Source: Moraxella sp.
Lineage (GTDB): Bacteria > Pseudomonadota > Gammaproteobacteria > Pseudomonadales > Moraxellaceae
Direction of reading: 5' to 3'
Assembly: GCA_030525825.1 (NCBI GenBank)
Contig: JAUNDZ010000002.1
Span: 1 to 64,000 of the forward strand
DNA: 64,000 nucleotides
Shown here in pieces: positions 16,481-25,582 of this stretch. A program made the translations under genes and the position numbers. A model generated the notes under the pieces. It ran no database searches and was not told where the DNA came from. It worked only from the letters and a program-made list of their open reading frames with translations. Positions within the stretch are counted from its first letter, which is position 1, and each line of letters starts with the position of its first letter.

Positions 16481-17818
16481 TCAGCTGCGTTTTAGGGCAA
16501 GCATGGCTAAGGTTGCGATGAGAGCGGGAATGCCAATGGCAAGAAAGTTCCATGCGTGCGGTAGATTCATCGCTAGCAAAAATCCTGTGATGATAGGACC
16601 GACAATCGCCCCAATGCGACTGACCGCAGAAGCACAACCAATGCCTGTGGTGCGAATGTGCAGTGGATAAAACTGTGCTAAATAGCTGTACAGCAAGATG
16701 GAAGTGCCGATGGTGGTCGCCCCTGCTACTGCAACCAATGAATACAAGATGATGGGCGGCGAGTTGATGGCAAGGGCTGAGATGGAGATGGCTGCCAATG
16801 CACACATGGTTACGATGACAGGTTTTAGGTGGAACTTATCCGCCAAATAACCACCACAAATCGCTCCGACCATTGCCCCAATGTTTAGGGCGAACAAGAA
16901 CATGATGCTGCCTTTTAATGAGTAACCTGCCGACAGCATGAGCTTGGGCAGCCAGCTGCTTAGGGTGTAGGTCATGAGTAGGCACATAAAAAACGCTATC
17001 CAGAACATCATCGTACCAAAGGCACGACCTTCGCTAAACAGGGCTTTAAAGGCTGATTCTTTGGGTTTGTCTTGGCTGGTTATTGGCGTCGTATCATTAA
17101 GCACCAAAGTGGTCTGTTCATTGATGGACAAAGTGGGGTCGATTTTTTTGATGATGTGCTTGGCAAGTCCTTGTTTATTATCTTTGACCAGATAAGTCAA
17201 AGACTCTGGCAAAAATTTCCAAATCAATGGAAAGCCAGCCAAAGGAATGCCTGCCAGGTAGAACATGATTTCCCAGCCATAGTCTTTGACCAATAGTGAG
17301 CCGAGCAGGGCGGAGATGATGCCGCCGACCGCATAACCGCTGAACATGATGGATACCATCGTTGCCCTTGCCTTTTTTGGGGCGTATTCTGAGGTTAGGG
17401 CGACAAGGTTTGGCATGACACCGCCAATGCCGAGCCCTGCTAAGAATCTTAAAATTGCAAATTCTGTGGGCGAGGGTGCAAATGCCCCCAAAAAGGTAAA
17501 GCCGCTAAAAAATGCGGTACACACCATGATGATTTTTTTGCGTCCAAATTTGTCCGCCAGCGAGCCAAAAATCATCGCACCAAACATCATGCCCACCAAT
17601 GCTGAACTGGCGAGCATCCCTGCTTGGACGGGGGTGAGAGACCACTGCTCCATCAGCAGCGGTAACGCCACGCCATAGATGACCAAGTCATAACCATCAA
17701 AGATAATGACAAGCAAGCACCAAAACAGCACTTGCCAATGAAACGGTTTAAAAGTTGCTTTATCAATGACTTCATTGACATTGATGGTATTAGCAGTATT
17801 GATACTTGTATCGCTCAT
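16481..17818 (-). CDS. MFS transporter, aromatic acid:H+ symporter (AAHS) type
   Basis: A 445-residue inner-membrane carrier with twelve hydrophobic segments. The second segment holds DGYDLVIYGVALP, the aspartate-containing signature of the AAHS group (PcaK, BenK, MhpT), and the loop between helices 2 and 3 has GSLADKFGRKK, the MFS signature. LRFLAGLGIGGVMPNLVAL is also typical. Likely substrates are benzoate-like or phenolic acids, but the exact one is not readable. Start 17818 (MSDTSINT) follows AAGGAG; a longer frame from 17947 lacks one. No ring-cleavage genes stand next to it, so uptake may serve genes elsewhere. Confidence 0.88.
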   Translation of the reverse strand: MSDTSINTANTINVNEVIDKATFKPFHWQVLFWCLLVIIFDGYDLVIYGVALPLLMEQWSLTPVQAGMLASSALVGMMFGAMIFGSLADKFGRKKIIMVCTAFFSGFTFLGAFAPSPTEFAILRFLAGLGIGGVMPNLVALTSEYAPKKARATMVSIMFSGYAVGGIISALLGSLLVKDYGWEIMFYLAGIPLAGFPLIWKFLPESLTYLVKDNKQGLAKHIIKKIDPTLSINEQTTLVLNDTTPITSQDKPKESAFKALFSEGRAFGTMMFWIAFFMCLLMTYTLSSWLPKLMLSAGYSLKGSIMFLFALNIGAMVGAICGGYLADKFHLKPVIVTMCALAAISISALAINSPPIILYSLVAVAGATTIGTSILLYSYLAQFYPLHIRTTGIGCASAVSRIGAIVGPIITGFLLAMNLPHAWNFLAIGIPALIATLAMLALKRS

Positions 17819-18013
17819 ACACACTCTCCTTGATTCCTTGTGTATCAGATAACAATCCTTCTTGGGTTTGACCCATCGGTCAAACTGTAACGATAAAATA
17901 AGCACTGTTTCATCATTGTATTGATTTAAAAGTGATTTGTAAACCATTTTTTGAATAATTATTCAATTTATTGTTGTTTTTTAATATTTTGTATCGGTGC
18001 GTTTATCTTGGTA

Positions 18014-18046
18014 ATAAAAACCCCAAAAGTTGTTTGGCTTTTGGGG
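18014..18046 (-). terminator. Terminator after argA
   Basis: CCCCAAAAG pairs with CTTTTGGGG; on the minus strand the stem is followed by TTTTTATTA. It lies about 30 bases past the argA stop. Confidence 0.8.
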
Positions 18047-18077
18047 CTGGGTTAAAGGGTGGTGGTTTTGTGAATTT

Positions 18078-19388
18078 TTAAGATGATAATACCTTACAAA
18101 AAATCTTCGAATTTCTGCCGTTGTGGTACTGTTCTTGGCGTTTTTTGGGCAGGTCGGATACGACTGTCTCGCTAAACCCATGCTCAATGAACCAATGACT
18201 GGTATGTGTGGTTAGGGCAAAGATGCGTTCAAAGCCCAGCTGTCTGGCTTGGTTTTCGATGAATTTTAATAAGTCATCGCCACGACTGCCCCCACGATAA
18301 TCAGGGTGGATGGCAATGCTGGCAATTTCCGCCCCACGCTCATCAAGCGGATACAGGGCAGCACAGCCGACAATCATGCCATCTCGTTCAATTACGCTAT
18401 AATGCTCGATGTCTGCTTCGAGTCGCTGCTGCGGTCTGGTAATGAGAATGCCAGCTTCTTCGAGTGGTTTGAGTAGGGCAAGCAGTCCGACCACATCACC
18501 GAGCGTGGCAGCTCGAATCTTGTCATAGGGGGTGCGAGTAATCATGGTGCCCAATCCGTCGGTGGTGAACAGCTCTTCGATGAGTGCACCGTCTTTGGCA
18601 AAAGGTAGAATATGCGTCCGCTCCACCACATCGCCCACGCCGATGGCACAGTCGAGCAGTCTGCTCATGTCGTCTGAGATGGTGGCGGTTGTCAGAAGTG
18701 CCTTTGCTTCTTCGGTGGTCAGCTCACGGATGAGACGACCGTCATGAGTAAGCGTGTCTTTGCTAAGTAAGATGAGCTTATCTGCTTGCAAGGCACAAGC
18801 AGCGTGCTTGGCGACATCTTCTGCCGACAGATTAAAAATATCGCCCGATGCCGAAAAACCAATCGGGCTTAAAATGACGATATGACCCTGACCTAAATTG
18901 TGATGAATGGCGGCATCATCAATGCTGCGTACTTCGCCAGTCATCTGATAATCAATGCCGCCACGCACGCCATAGGGTCTGGCGGTGATGAAGTTGCCAG
19001 AGATGGCGTCGATGCGTGATTTGAACATGGGTGAATTGGCAAGCCCCATCGACAGCCGTGCTTCTAGGGACAGGCGAATTGCCCCCACTGCTGACAGAAT
19101 GTGTGGCATGGCGATGGTGGGCGTGATGCGAATGTGTCCTTCGGTATGGCTGTCGATGCCTGCCTGTGTCAGCGTCTGCTCAATCTGCGGGCGAGCCCCA
19201 TGAACAAGCACCAAGCGAATGCCCAGACTGTGCAGCAGGGCAAAATCATGAATCAGGCGGTCAAAATCAGGGTGCATGACCGCTTCGCCACCGAATGCGA
19301 TGACAAAGGTCTTGTTGCGGTGGGTATTGATATAAGGAGCAGAATGACGAAACCACTGGATGGGGTTTTGGAGGCTGTTTTGGCTCAT
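18078..19388 (-). CDS. argA: N-acetylglutamate synthase
   Basis: A 436-residue enzyme of the classical two-domain type. The N-terminal amino-acid-kinase fold has FVIAFGGEAV and LVLVHGARPQI, and the C-terminal GNAT domain (from about residue 290) has IASIAIHPDYRGGSRGDDLL, the acetyl-CoA loop. It makes N-acetylglutamate, the first committed intermediate of arginine synthesis, and in this family is usually inhibited by arginine. The length matches the Pseudomonas/E. coli enzymes. ATG 19388 has no strong ribosome-binding site. Confidence 0.95.
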   Translation of the reverse strand: MSQNSLQNPIQWFRHSAPYINTHRNKTFVIAFGGEAVMHPDFDRLIHDFALLHSLGIRLVLVHGARPQIEQTLTQAGIDSHTEGHIRITPTIAMPHILSAVGAIRLSLEARLSMGLANSPMFKSRIDAISGNFITARPYGVRGGIDYQMTGEVRSIDDAAIHHNLGQGHIVILSPIGFSASGDIFNLSAEDVAKHAACALQADKLILLSKDTLTHDGRLIRELTTEEAKALLTTATISDDMSRLLDCAIGVGDVVERTHILPFAKDGALIEELFTTDGLGTMITRTPYDKIRAATLGDVVGLLALLKPLEEAGILITRPQQRLEADIEHYSVIERDGMIVGCAALYPLDERGAEIASIAIHPDYRGGSRGDDLLKFIENQARQLGFERIFALTTHTSHWFIEHGFSETVVSDLPKKRQEQYHNGRNSKIFCKVLSS

Positions 19389-19589
19389 GATGATTGTCTT
19401 GGTTAAATTGCCATTATGATATTAAGCTTTTTTAAGAATGCCAAGCATTTTTAAATGTTTTTAAAAATTTTTAAAGTATTTTTGCAAAAAAACCACCCAA
19501 GCGTGCAGACCGTTCAAAAAAATGCCTTGACCGAGTGGCTGATTTTTAGTAGATTAAACAAAAGCTGGGCAAAAGAATAAGGAGTTTTT

Positions 19590-20159
19590 ATGCCGACCAC
19601 CACCGTAACTCGCACCTATCGCATTCGTCCTGAAGACACGCAAGGACTCATGATTGACATGCAAGAAAAATTCGTGCCGCACATCGCCCAGATGGACGCC
19701 ATCACGGCAAAGGCACGCATCTTGGTGGAAGGCTTGGGGCTTTTGGGTGTGCCTTTGACGGTCAATGAGCAGTATCCAAAGGGCTTGGGACATACGGTGG
19801 GCGAGCTGTCAGCCGTCTTGGGAGAGTCGCCCATCTTTGAAAAATCGGCATTCAGCTCGGCAGATGATGAAGTAACTTGGCGACATCTTGCCATGCAAAA
19901 TCGCCATCATGTGCTGCTGTTTGGGATTGAGACTCATGTCTGTGTGCAGCAGACGGCACTGGATTTATTGGATAACGGCATGCAGCCTGTCATCATCAGT
20001 GATGCGACCAGCTCACGAGATGCCTACGACCGCAAAATCGCCCTAAGACGAATGCGACGAGCAGGGGCGGTGGTTACGACCACAGAAGCGATTTTGTTTG
20101 AGCTGCTGCGTTCTAGTCAGCACCCTGCATTTAAGGCAATCAGTGCTTTGGTGAAATGA
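19590..20159 (+). CDS. Isochorismatase-fold hydrolase (YcaC-like)
   Basis: A 189-residue cytosolic cysteine hydrolase. The catalytic triad is visible as Asp23 in LMIDMQ, Lys85 in IFEKSAFS and Cys118 in ETHVCVQQTALDLL. VNEQYPKGLG and SDATSSRD are typical of the YcaC branch, whose physiological substrate is uncertain. AAGGAG precedes ATG 19590. The gene diverges from argA and is followed by its own terminator, so it is probably a single-gene unit. Confidence 0.9.
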   Translation: MPTTTVTRTYRIRPEDTQGLMIDMQEKFVPHIAQMDAITAKARILVEGLGLLGVPLTVNEQYPKGLGHTVGELSAVLGESPIFEKSAFSSADDEVTWRHLAMQNRHHVLLFGIETHVCVQQTALDLLDNGMQPVIISDATSSRDAYDRKIALRRMRRAGAVVTTTEAILFELLRSSQHPAFKAISALVK

Positions 20160-20196
20160 TTATGAAGTAATCAAGGCATTATGATTGGTAGAATTT

Positions 20197-20235
20197 AAAA
20201 AAACGCAAATCTTTGTAGAAGGTTTGCGTTTTTTT
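20197..20235 (+). terminator. Terminator after the isochorismatase-fold gene
   Basis: AAAAAAACGCAAA and TTTGCGTTTTTTT form a perfect stem across a 13-base loop. Confidence 0.9.
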
Positions 20236-20257
20236 GTTTTGGTTCACAAGGTTTTGG

Positions 20258-20312
20258 TTAAAAAGTATGCCAAACTGGGTTTTTGAGAGGTTTTCTTGAT
20301 GGTATACTTTAA
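20258..20312. repeat. Short inverted-repeat element (AAAGTAT ends)
   Basis: TTAAAAAGTATGCC on the left is mirrored by GGTATACTTTAA on the right, enclosing about 29 bases. The ends resemble those of the larger element between rpsO and pnp (AAAAGTATGCT and AGCATACTTTT). It lies between the isochorismatase-fold gene and the end of the patatin gene. Confidence 0.5.
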
Positions 20313-20325
20313 GTCGCCATGCTTT

Positions 20326-21474
20326 TTATTGGTGGATTTGTTTGGTTGTGTGCTGTTTGGCGATGGCTGCTTTGATTTGGGGGATTTGTGCGAGCGTGGC
20401 GGTGTAGCCTGCTTGGATGATTTCGTCTTTTTGGCTGCCGTCAAACACCGCATATTCAGACAGCTTAGGCTGGATTAGGATGTCGGATGCCTTGATGTCG
20501 GCAGGGGTGGCTTTTTTGGCGTTTTTCATAAAAATGCCGTTCGCCATCTGCATGAAGTCATCTTTGCTCTTAGGCAGGCTGGTTGGCAGTCCGTTGGGCA
20601 GATTGATGGTGGTGTTGGCTGGAATCATGCCAAGCAGCTTATCCATGTCAATGCTGATGGGCAAATCTTTGGTAGCTTTATGGATGGCGTCTGTATTGAT
20701 AGGAAGCTCGATGATGTCATCGCCCCAGACTGCCTTGACGCCTGTGTCTGTACGGCTGATGCCTGCACTGGGCTGTTTGGTGGCTTTGGGTTTGGTTGTG
20801 GGTAGGCTTGCCATCACATCAACAGCGATGACCATCTGTGCCCCCATGCTTTTGGCGATGGCTGACGGCAGTAGAGCAACTTGACCGCCATCGATGTATT
20901 TTTTGCCATTGATGGCAGGGATTCTAGGGGCGATGAATAGATTGGGAATGCTGGATGATGCTTGCACCGCCAAGCCTGTGTCGCCTTGACGAAAAGTAAC
21001 GGTAGCCTTGCTCTGAGCATCGGTCGCCACCGCTGCAAAGCGTCTGGGCAGCTTTTCGATGGGTGTGTGATTGACTTGCGTGTTAATAAAATCACGCAAA
21101 GCAGTCCCTTCAATCAGCCCTTGTTTGCTTGGGGCGATGTCCAGTAGGTCGATTTCATTGACAGCATTGGCGATGCGTTCTAACTCGGCGGCTGATTTGC
21201 CCGAAGCGTAGATGGCACCGACCATCGCCCCTGCACTGGTTCCTACCACCAAATCAGGCGAGATGCCGTGCTCTTCTAGGGCTTTGATTGCACCGATGTG
21301 GGCATAGCCACGAGTGCCACCGCCGCCCAGTACCAATGCAACCTTAGGCGATGGTTCTGCCGTAGGGGTGGGTGCTTTTGGTGCAGTTTGGGTGGTGCTT
21401 GGGGCGGTCTGTGTGCTAGCACAGCCTGCCATCATGACGGCAGTGGTCATGGCAAGAAAGTAGGGCTTTTTCAT
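20326..21474 (-). CDS. Patatin-like phospholipase lipoprotein
   Basis: A 382-residue predicted lipoprotein (signal peptide ending in MMAGC, Cys18) with a Pro/Thr-rich linker (residues 21-43) and a patatin domain. The oxyanion loop GGGGTRGYAHIG is at residues 50-61, the nucleophile elbow GTSAG at 78-82 with Ser80, and the catalytic aspartate in YIDGGQ at residue 195. It should hydrolyse acyl esters of lipids at the inner face of the envelope. RssA-like and cell-surface lipase family members share this layout. No good ribosome-binding site is seen before ATG 21474. The gene opposes the isochorismatase-fold gene and diverges from recG. Confidence 0.92.
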   Translation of the reverse strand: MKKPYFLAMTTAVMMAGCASTQTAPSTTQTAPKAPTPTAEPSPKVALVLGGGGTRGYAHIGAIKALEEHGISPDLVVGTSAGAMVGAIYASGKSAAELERIANAVNEIDLLDIAPSKQGLIEGTALRDFINTQVNHTPIEKLPRRFAAVATDAQSKATVTFRQGDTGLAVQASSSIPNLFIAPRIPAINGKKYIDGGQVALLPSAIAKSMGAQMVIAVDVMASLPTTKPKATKQPSAGISRTDTGVKAVWGDDIIELPINTDAIHKATKDLPISIDMDKLLGMIPANTTINLPNGLPTSLPKSKDDFMQMANGIFMKNAKKATPADIKASDILIQPKLSEYAVFDGSQKDEIIQAGYTATLAQIPQIKAAIAKQHTTKQIHQ

Positions 21475-21574
21475 GGGATTGTCTTTTCAATTTTAAAAAA
21501 TGGTTGTAAAATCAAAGGTATTTTAACCAAAAAGCATCAGCGATATTATAAAGATTTGTAACCTAAGGTGTGCC

Positions 21575-23680
21575 ATGCCAAATCAGCCTGCAACTTCTGT
21601 GATTAACCTGCCCATGACGGCACTGTCAGGCGTGGGTGTCAGCTTAGCACAGCGACTGACTGAGCTGGGTGTGTATCGCATTTTTGATATGCTCATGCAC
21701 CTGCCCCGTGATTATGAAGACAGGACTCGACTGGTGCCGATTCGTGATGTTGAGCATGGTATGAGCGTGCTGGTGCGTGGCGTGGTTACTCATGTGGAGA
21801 CGAATCGCACAGGCATGAGTGTCGCCATCGAAGACGATACAGGTGTGCTGGTGTTGCGGTTTTTTAAGACTTATGCGGGACTGAAAAACACGATGGTACT
21901 GGGGGCGAACATCACCGCCTTTGGCGAGATTAAGGTGAGTCGCTATGGGGTGCAGATGGCACACCCAGAATATCACATCACAGGGACAAAGGCGTTTGAA
22001 AGTGGGCTTTTGCCCATTTATCCTGCGGTCAAGGGGCTACACCAAAACAAAATCCGCCAGCTCATCCGCCTTGCCATCAATGCTGTTTCATATGAAACCT
22101 TGTACTGTCTGTCCGATGATGATTTACGCCAAGCAGGGGTGATGGACATACAGGCGGATTTATTGACCGCACTCAAACAGATTCATCTGCCTGATAAAGA
22201 TGCAGATATTTTTGCCCAGACTGCCTTACTTGAAGGACTAAAAGAACGCACACACCCTGCTTGTCGCCGCCTTATCATCGAAGAGCTAGTGGCTCATCAG
22301 CTGGCTTTTTTGTATCGCCGTAATAACATCTATCAGCACAAAGCCCCACGCTGTGATACGGTCAGTCCGCTGGCAGGTAGGCTGATTGACAGCTTGCCAT
22401 TTGACCTAACGGGTGCTCAAAGACGAGTGATTAACGATGCGGTGGCGGACATGACGACCAGCAAGCCCATGCTTAGGCTCATTCAAGGCGATGTCGGTGC
22501 AGGTAAAACACTGGTGGCGGCACTCACAGCGTGCCATGCCTTAGACAGTGGCTGGCAGGTGGCAGTGATGGCACCGACTGAGATTTTGGCGGAGCAGCAT
22601 TTTATTAATTTTCAAAAATGGTTTGAGCCTTTGGGCGTGGGCGTGGGTTTTTTGGCGGGCAAACAAACCACCAAAGAGCGAAACGCCATGCTTGCAAAAA
22701 TCGCCACCAATGAAGTGCAGGTGGTCGTAGGAACGCACGCTTTGTTCCAAGATGGCGTGGTTTTTGCCAAATTGGGTCTGGTCATCATCGATGAGCAGCA
22801 CCGCTTTGGCGTTGAACAAAGACTTCGCCTGACCAATAAAGGCGTCGCAAACGCCACACCGCATCAGCTTGCCATGACCGCAACCCCCATCCCAAGAACG
22901 CTGGCGATGAGTATGTATGGCGACATGGATGTGTCGGTGATTGATGAGCTGCCGCCCAATCGCACGCCGATTACGACCGTAACCATCAGCCGAGACCGCC
23001 GTGATGAAGTGATTGAGCGGATTTCTGTGAACTGCAAAGAAGGCAAACAAGCCTACTGGGTGTGTCCGCTGGTCGAAGAGTCAAGCGTGCTGGATGCTCA
23101 GTCGGCAGAGCTTTTGTATGAAGATTTGTGCGAGCGGCTCGACATTCGGGTTGGGCTGGTACACGGCAAGATGAAAGCTGCCGACAAGCAAGCGGTGATG
23201 CACGAATTTAAGCTGGGTAATATTGACCTGCTTGTCGCTACCACCGTCATCGAAGTGGGGGTGGATGTGCCAAATGCGTCTTTGATGGTGATTGAAAACG
23301 CCGAGCGACTGGGGCTATCACAGCTGCATCAGCTGCGTGGGCGAGTGGGTCGTGGCTCCGCCAAGTCCTTTTGTGTGCTACTGTATCAGCTGCCGCTGTC
23401 GCCCACAGGCATCGAGCGGTTAAATGTGCTAAGAAGCAGTACGGACGGTTTTGTCATTGCCCAAAAAGATTTGGAACTGCGTGGGGCAGGTGAGCTGCTT
23501 GGCAAACGCCAAACAGGCGATATGGGCTACTATCTGGCGGACATCGTGCGTGATGAAGTGCTGCTGGTTGCGGCACAGAGCATCGCTCATCGGCTCATCA
23601 GCCAAACCGACCGTCAAGCGTTGGCACAGCAGATTGTCAATACTTGGCTGCCTGATGTCAAAGAGTATGTGAATGCGTAA
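21575..23680 (+). CDS. recG: ATP-dependent DNA helicase RecG
   Basis: A 701-residue helicase. The N-terminal wedge (OB-fold) domain spans about residues 60-150. Helicase motifs follow: GDVGAGKT (Walker A, near 307), IIDEQHRFG (a DEQH variant box, typical of RecG), TATPIPRT, and in the second lobe ATTVIEVGVDVPNA and QLRGRVGRG. RecG reverses stalled replication forks and processes recombination intermediates. Length and motif order are normal. The start at 21575 has only a weak AAGG upstream. Confidence 0.96.
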   Translation: MPNQPATSVINLPMTALSGVGVSLAQRLTELGVYRIFDMLMHLPRDYEDRTRLVPIRDVEHGMSVLVRGVVTHVETNRTGMSVAIEDDTGVLVLRFFKTYAGLKNTMVLGANITAFGEIKVSRYGVQMAHPEYHITGTKAFESGLLPIYPAVKGLHQNKIRQLIRLAINAVSYETLYCLSDDDLRQAGVMDIQADLLTALKQIHLPDKDADIFAQTALLEGLKERTHPACRRLIIEELVAHQLAFLYRRNNIYQHKAPRCDTVSPLAGRLIDSLPFDLTGAQRRVINDAVADMTTSKPMLRLIQGDVGAGKTLVAALTACHALDSGWQVAVMAPTEILAEQHFINFQKWFEPLGVGVGFLAGKQTTKERNAMLAKIATNEVQVVVGTHALFQDGVVFAKLGLVIIDEQHRFGVEQRLRLTNKGVANATPHQLAMTATPIPRTLAMSMYGDMDVSVIDELPPNRTPITTVTISRDRRDEVIERISVNCKEGKQAYWVCPLVEESSVLDAQSAELLYEDLCERLDIRVGLVHGKMKAADKQAVMHEFKLGNIDLLVATTVIEVGVDVPNASLMVIENAERLGLSQLHQLRGRVGRGSAKSFCVLLYQLPLSPTGIERLNVLRSSTDGFVIAQKDLELRGAGELLGKRQTGDMGYYLADIVRDEVLLVAAQSIAHRLISQTDRQALAQQIVNTWLPDVKEYVNA

Positions 23681-23741
23681 CAGGCTTGACTACAAGCCAC
23701 ACACCGCCAAGCGAATGATACAATGATAAAAAGGAGCAATC

Positions 23742-24271
23742 ATGTTTTGTTATCTTGTTGATGATGACATCACTTTGGCATTGGTGCATGAGCATCATGC
23801 CAAACAAATGGCACAGCTGGTTGGTCGCCAAAAGGACTATCTGGGTCAGTACCTGCCTTGGGCGGCGGACTGTGATGAGCAAAGCTACAAGGACTTTGTT
23901 AAATTTGCCTTGGGTAAATACGCCAACGGCAAGGGCGTGGATACAGTCGTCATCTATCAAGGAGCAATCGTCGGTGCGGCAAGTCTTAACAACATCTATC
24001 CAGCCCTAAAAAAGCAGACATCGGCTACTGGCTAAGCCAAGAGCATCAAGGTTGTGGCATCATCACCCGTGCGGTGCGTGGGCTGATGGATATCGCCAAA
24101 GAGTATTATGGGGTGCAGGTGGTGGAGATTCGGGCTGCCGAGCAGAATTTGCCATCTCGCCGAGTCGCCGAACGCTTGGGCTTTGAATTTTGTGGTATCA
24201 TTGCCAATAACGAATGCGTGAACGGCAAGATATTCAACCATGCAGTGTATGCTTATCGCTTTACAGATTAA
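23742..24271 (+). pseudogene. GNAT acetyltransferase (RimL-like) split across two frames
   Basis: The first frame (ATG 23742, preceded by AAAGGAG) encodes 97 residues with a RimL-type N-terminus (FCYLVDDDITLALVHEHHA, LPWAADCDEQSY) and stops at 24035. The second half of the GNAT domain (ADIGYWLSQEHQGCGIITRAV with the acetyl-CoA loop, then AEQNLPSRRVAERLGFE) is in the -1 frame from 24014 to 24271. Joined, they give about 176 residues, the normal size. The frame change falls exactly on A_AAA_AAG at 24008-24014, read in the phase that permits -1 ribosomal slippage. Either an A was lost from a run of seven, or full-length protein is made by frameshifting. Confidence 0.8.
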
Positions 24272-24322
24272 GGCTAAATGCACGCCATCTGCCACCACCC
24301 ATCAGGACGCTAGGATAATACG

Positions 24323-25582
24323 ATGAATCAAGACAATTCCACCAATCAAGACGCTCAGCACAATCATCAAACAGCTGCCAGCACAGCACCATCAGGACGG
24401 CTGTCAGCGATGACGATGGCAATCTTAGGGGCGGTACTGCTTGCTGTGCTTCTGGCAGGCGTGGCGATTGGGTTTGGTGTCTCACGAAGCACCAATGGCA
24501 CGGATAATGCACAGCAAGCGGACAAGGCAGATGGGGTAGACAAGAACATCACACCTATCGCCATGACGGTTGAAGCGGTGCATCCAGTCATGACCAAGAC
24601 CACGCAGAGCATCACAGCAAACGGCAACATTGCCGCCAAGCACATCGCACAGGTGAGCGGACGCATCACAGGGGCGACCATCGAGCAGGTGCTTGTCGAA
24701 GTGGGTGATGTGGTGCGAGCAGGGCAGGTGCTTGCCGTGCTGGACGCATCATCACTTAGAGATAACGACATTCAGGCAAGAGCTGACCTAGAACAAGCCA
24801 TCGCCAGTGCCGAAAAAGCACACGCTGACCTAGCACGCACCGAGCCGCTGCTTGATATTGACGCCATCAGCAGACAGCAAGTCGATGCCTATCGCACCGC
24901 CGCCAAGCAAGCAGATGCGACCGTCGTAGCAGCCAGAGCCAAGGCAAACAGTGCCGCCACCAGCCTGAATAACGCCAAAATCGTCGCCCCTGTCTCAGGC
25001 ATCGTCAGCGACCGTCAAGCACAGGTGGGTGTGTTGGTCAGTGGCAACCCCTTATTCACCATCATCAAAGATGGGGCATTAGAATGGCGAGCGACACTCT
25101 CACCTGATGACGCCGCCAAAATTAGCATCGGACAGACGGCGGTGATTGGCACGCAAGATGCCACCATCACAGGCAAGGTAACTCGGCTGTCGCCCACCGC
25201 CAACTCGGGACGGGAGATTACGGTGCATGTATCGCTGCCGCCTGATGCACCGCTGAGCGAAGGCATGTATCAGACGGGTAAATTCATCTTAAGCCACAGC
25301 CACGCCCCTGCCGTACCAAAATCCGCCGTCATGACGAGTGATGGTCATGACTATGTCTGGACACTCACCCCAAAAGCAGGCGATACAACAGGTCAAACAG
25401 GATTGTATCAAGTAGCACGCACCAAGATGACAATTTTGTCTTATGAAGGGGATAAAGTCATCACCGATCTGTCGCCACAGGTGCTGGTGGTGGCAAGAAG
25501 TGCAGGGTTTTTATCCGAAAATGATGTGGTGCGTGCCGTGATGATGAATGAGCATTCCCAACCAAGCAAGCAGGGGGAGTGA
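24323..25582 (+). CDS. RND efflux periplasmic adaptor subunit
   Basis: A 419-residue membrane-fusion protein. An N-terminal anchor helix (about residues 31-55) follows a Gln/His-rich cytoplasmic tail. The lipoyl/biotinyl half-motifs are visible as GRITGATIEQVLVEVGDVVRAGQVLAVLD and NAKIVAPVSGIVSDRQAQVGVLV, separated by an Ala-rich coiled coil, and a beta-barrel domain (LEWRATLSPDDAAKI) follows. It bridges the inner-membrane pump to an outer-membrane channel. Its stop overlaps the pump start, so both are translated together. No TolC-like gene is adjacent. Confidence 0.93.
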   Translation: MNQDNSTNQDAQHNHQTAASTAPSGRLSAMTMAILGAVLLAVLLAGVAIGFGVSRSTNGTDNAQQADKADGVDKNITPIAMTVEAVHPVMTKTTQSITANGNIAAKHIAQVSGRITGATIEQVLVEVGDVVRAGQVLAVLDASSLRDNDIQARADLEQAIASAEKAHADLARTEPLLDIDAISRQQVDAYRTAAKQADATVVAARAKANSAATSLNNAKIVAPVSGIVSDRQAQVGVLVSGNPLFTIIKDGALEWRATLSPDDAAKISIGQTAVIGTQDATITGKVTRLSPTANSGREITVHVSLPPDAPLSEGMYQTGKFILSHSHAPAVPKSAVMTSDGHDYVWTLTPKAGDTTGQTGLYQVARTKMTILSYEGDKVITDLSPQVLVVARSAGFLSENDVVRAVMMNEHSQPSKQGE

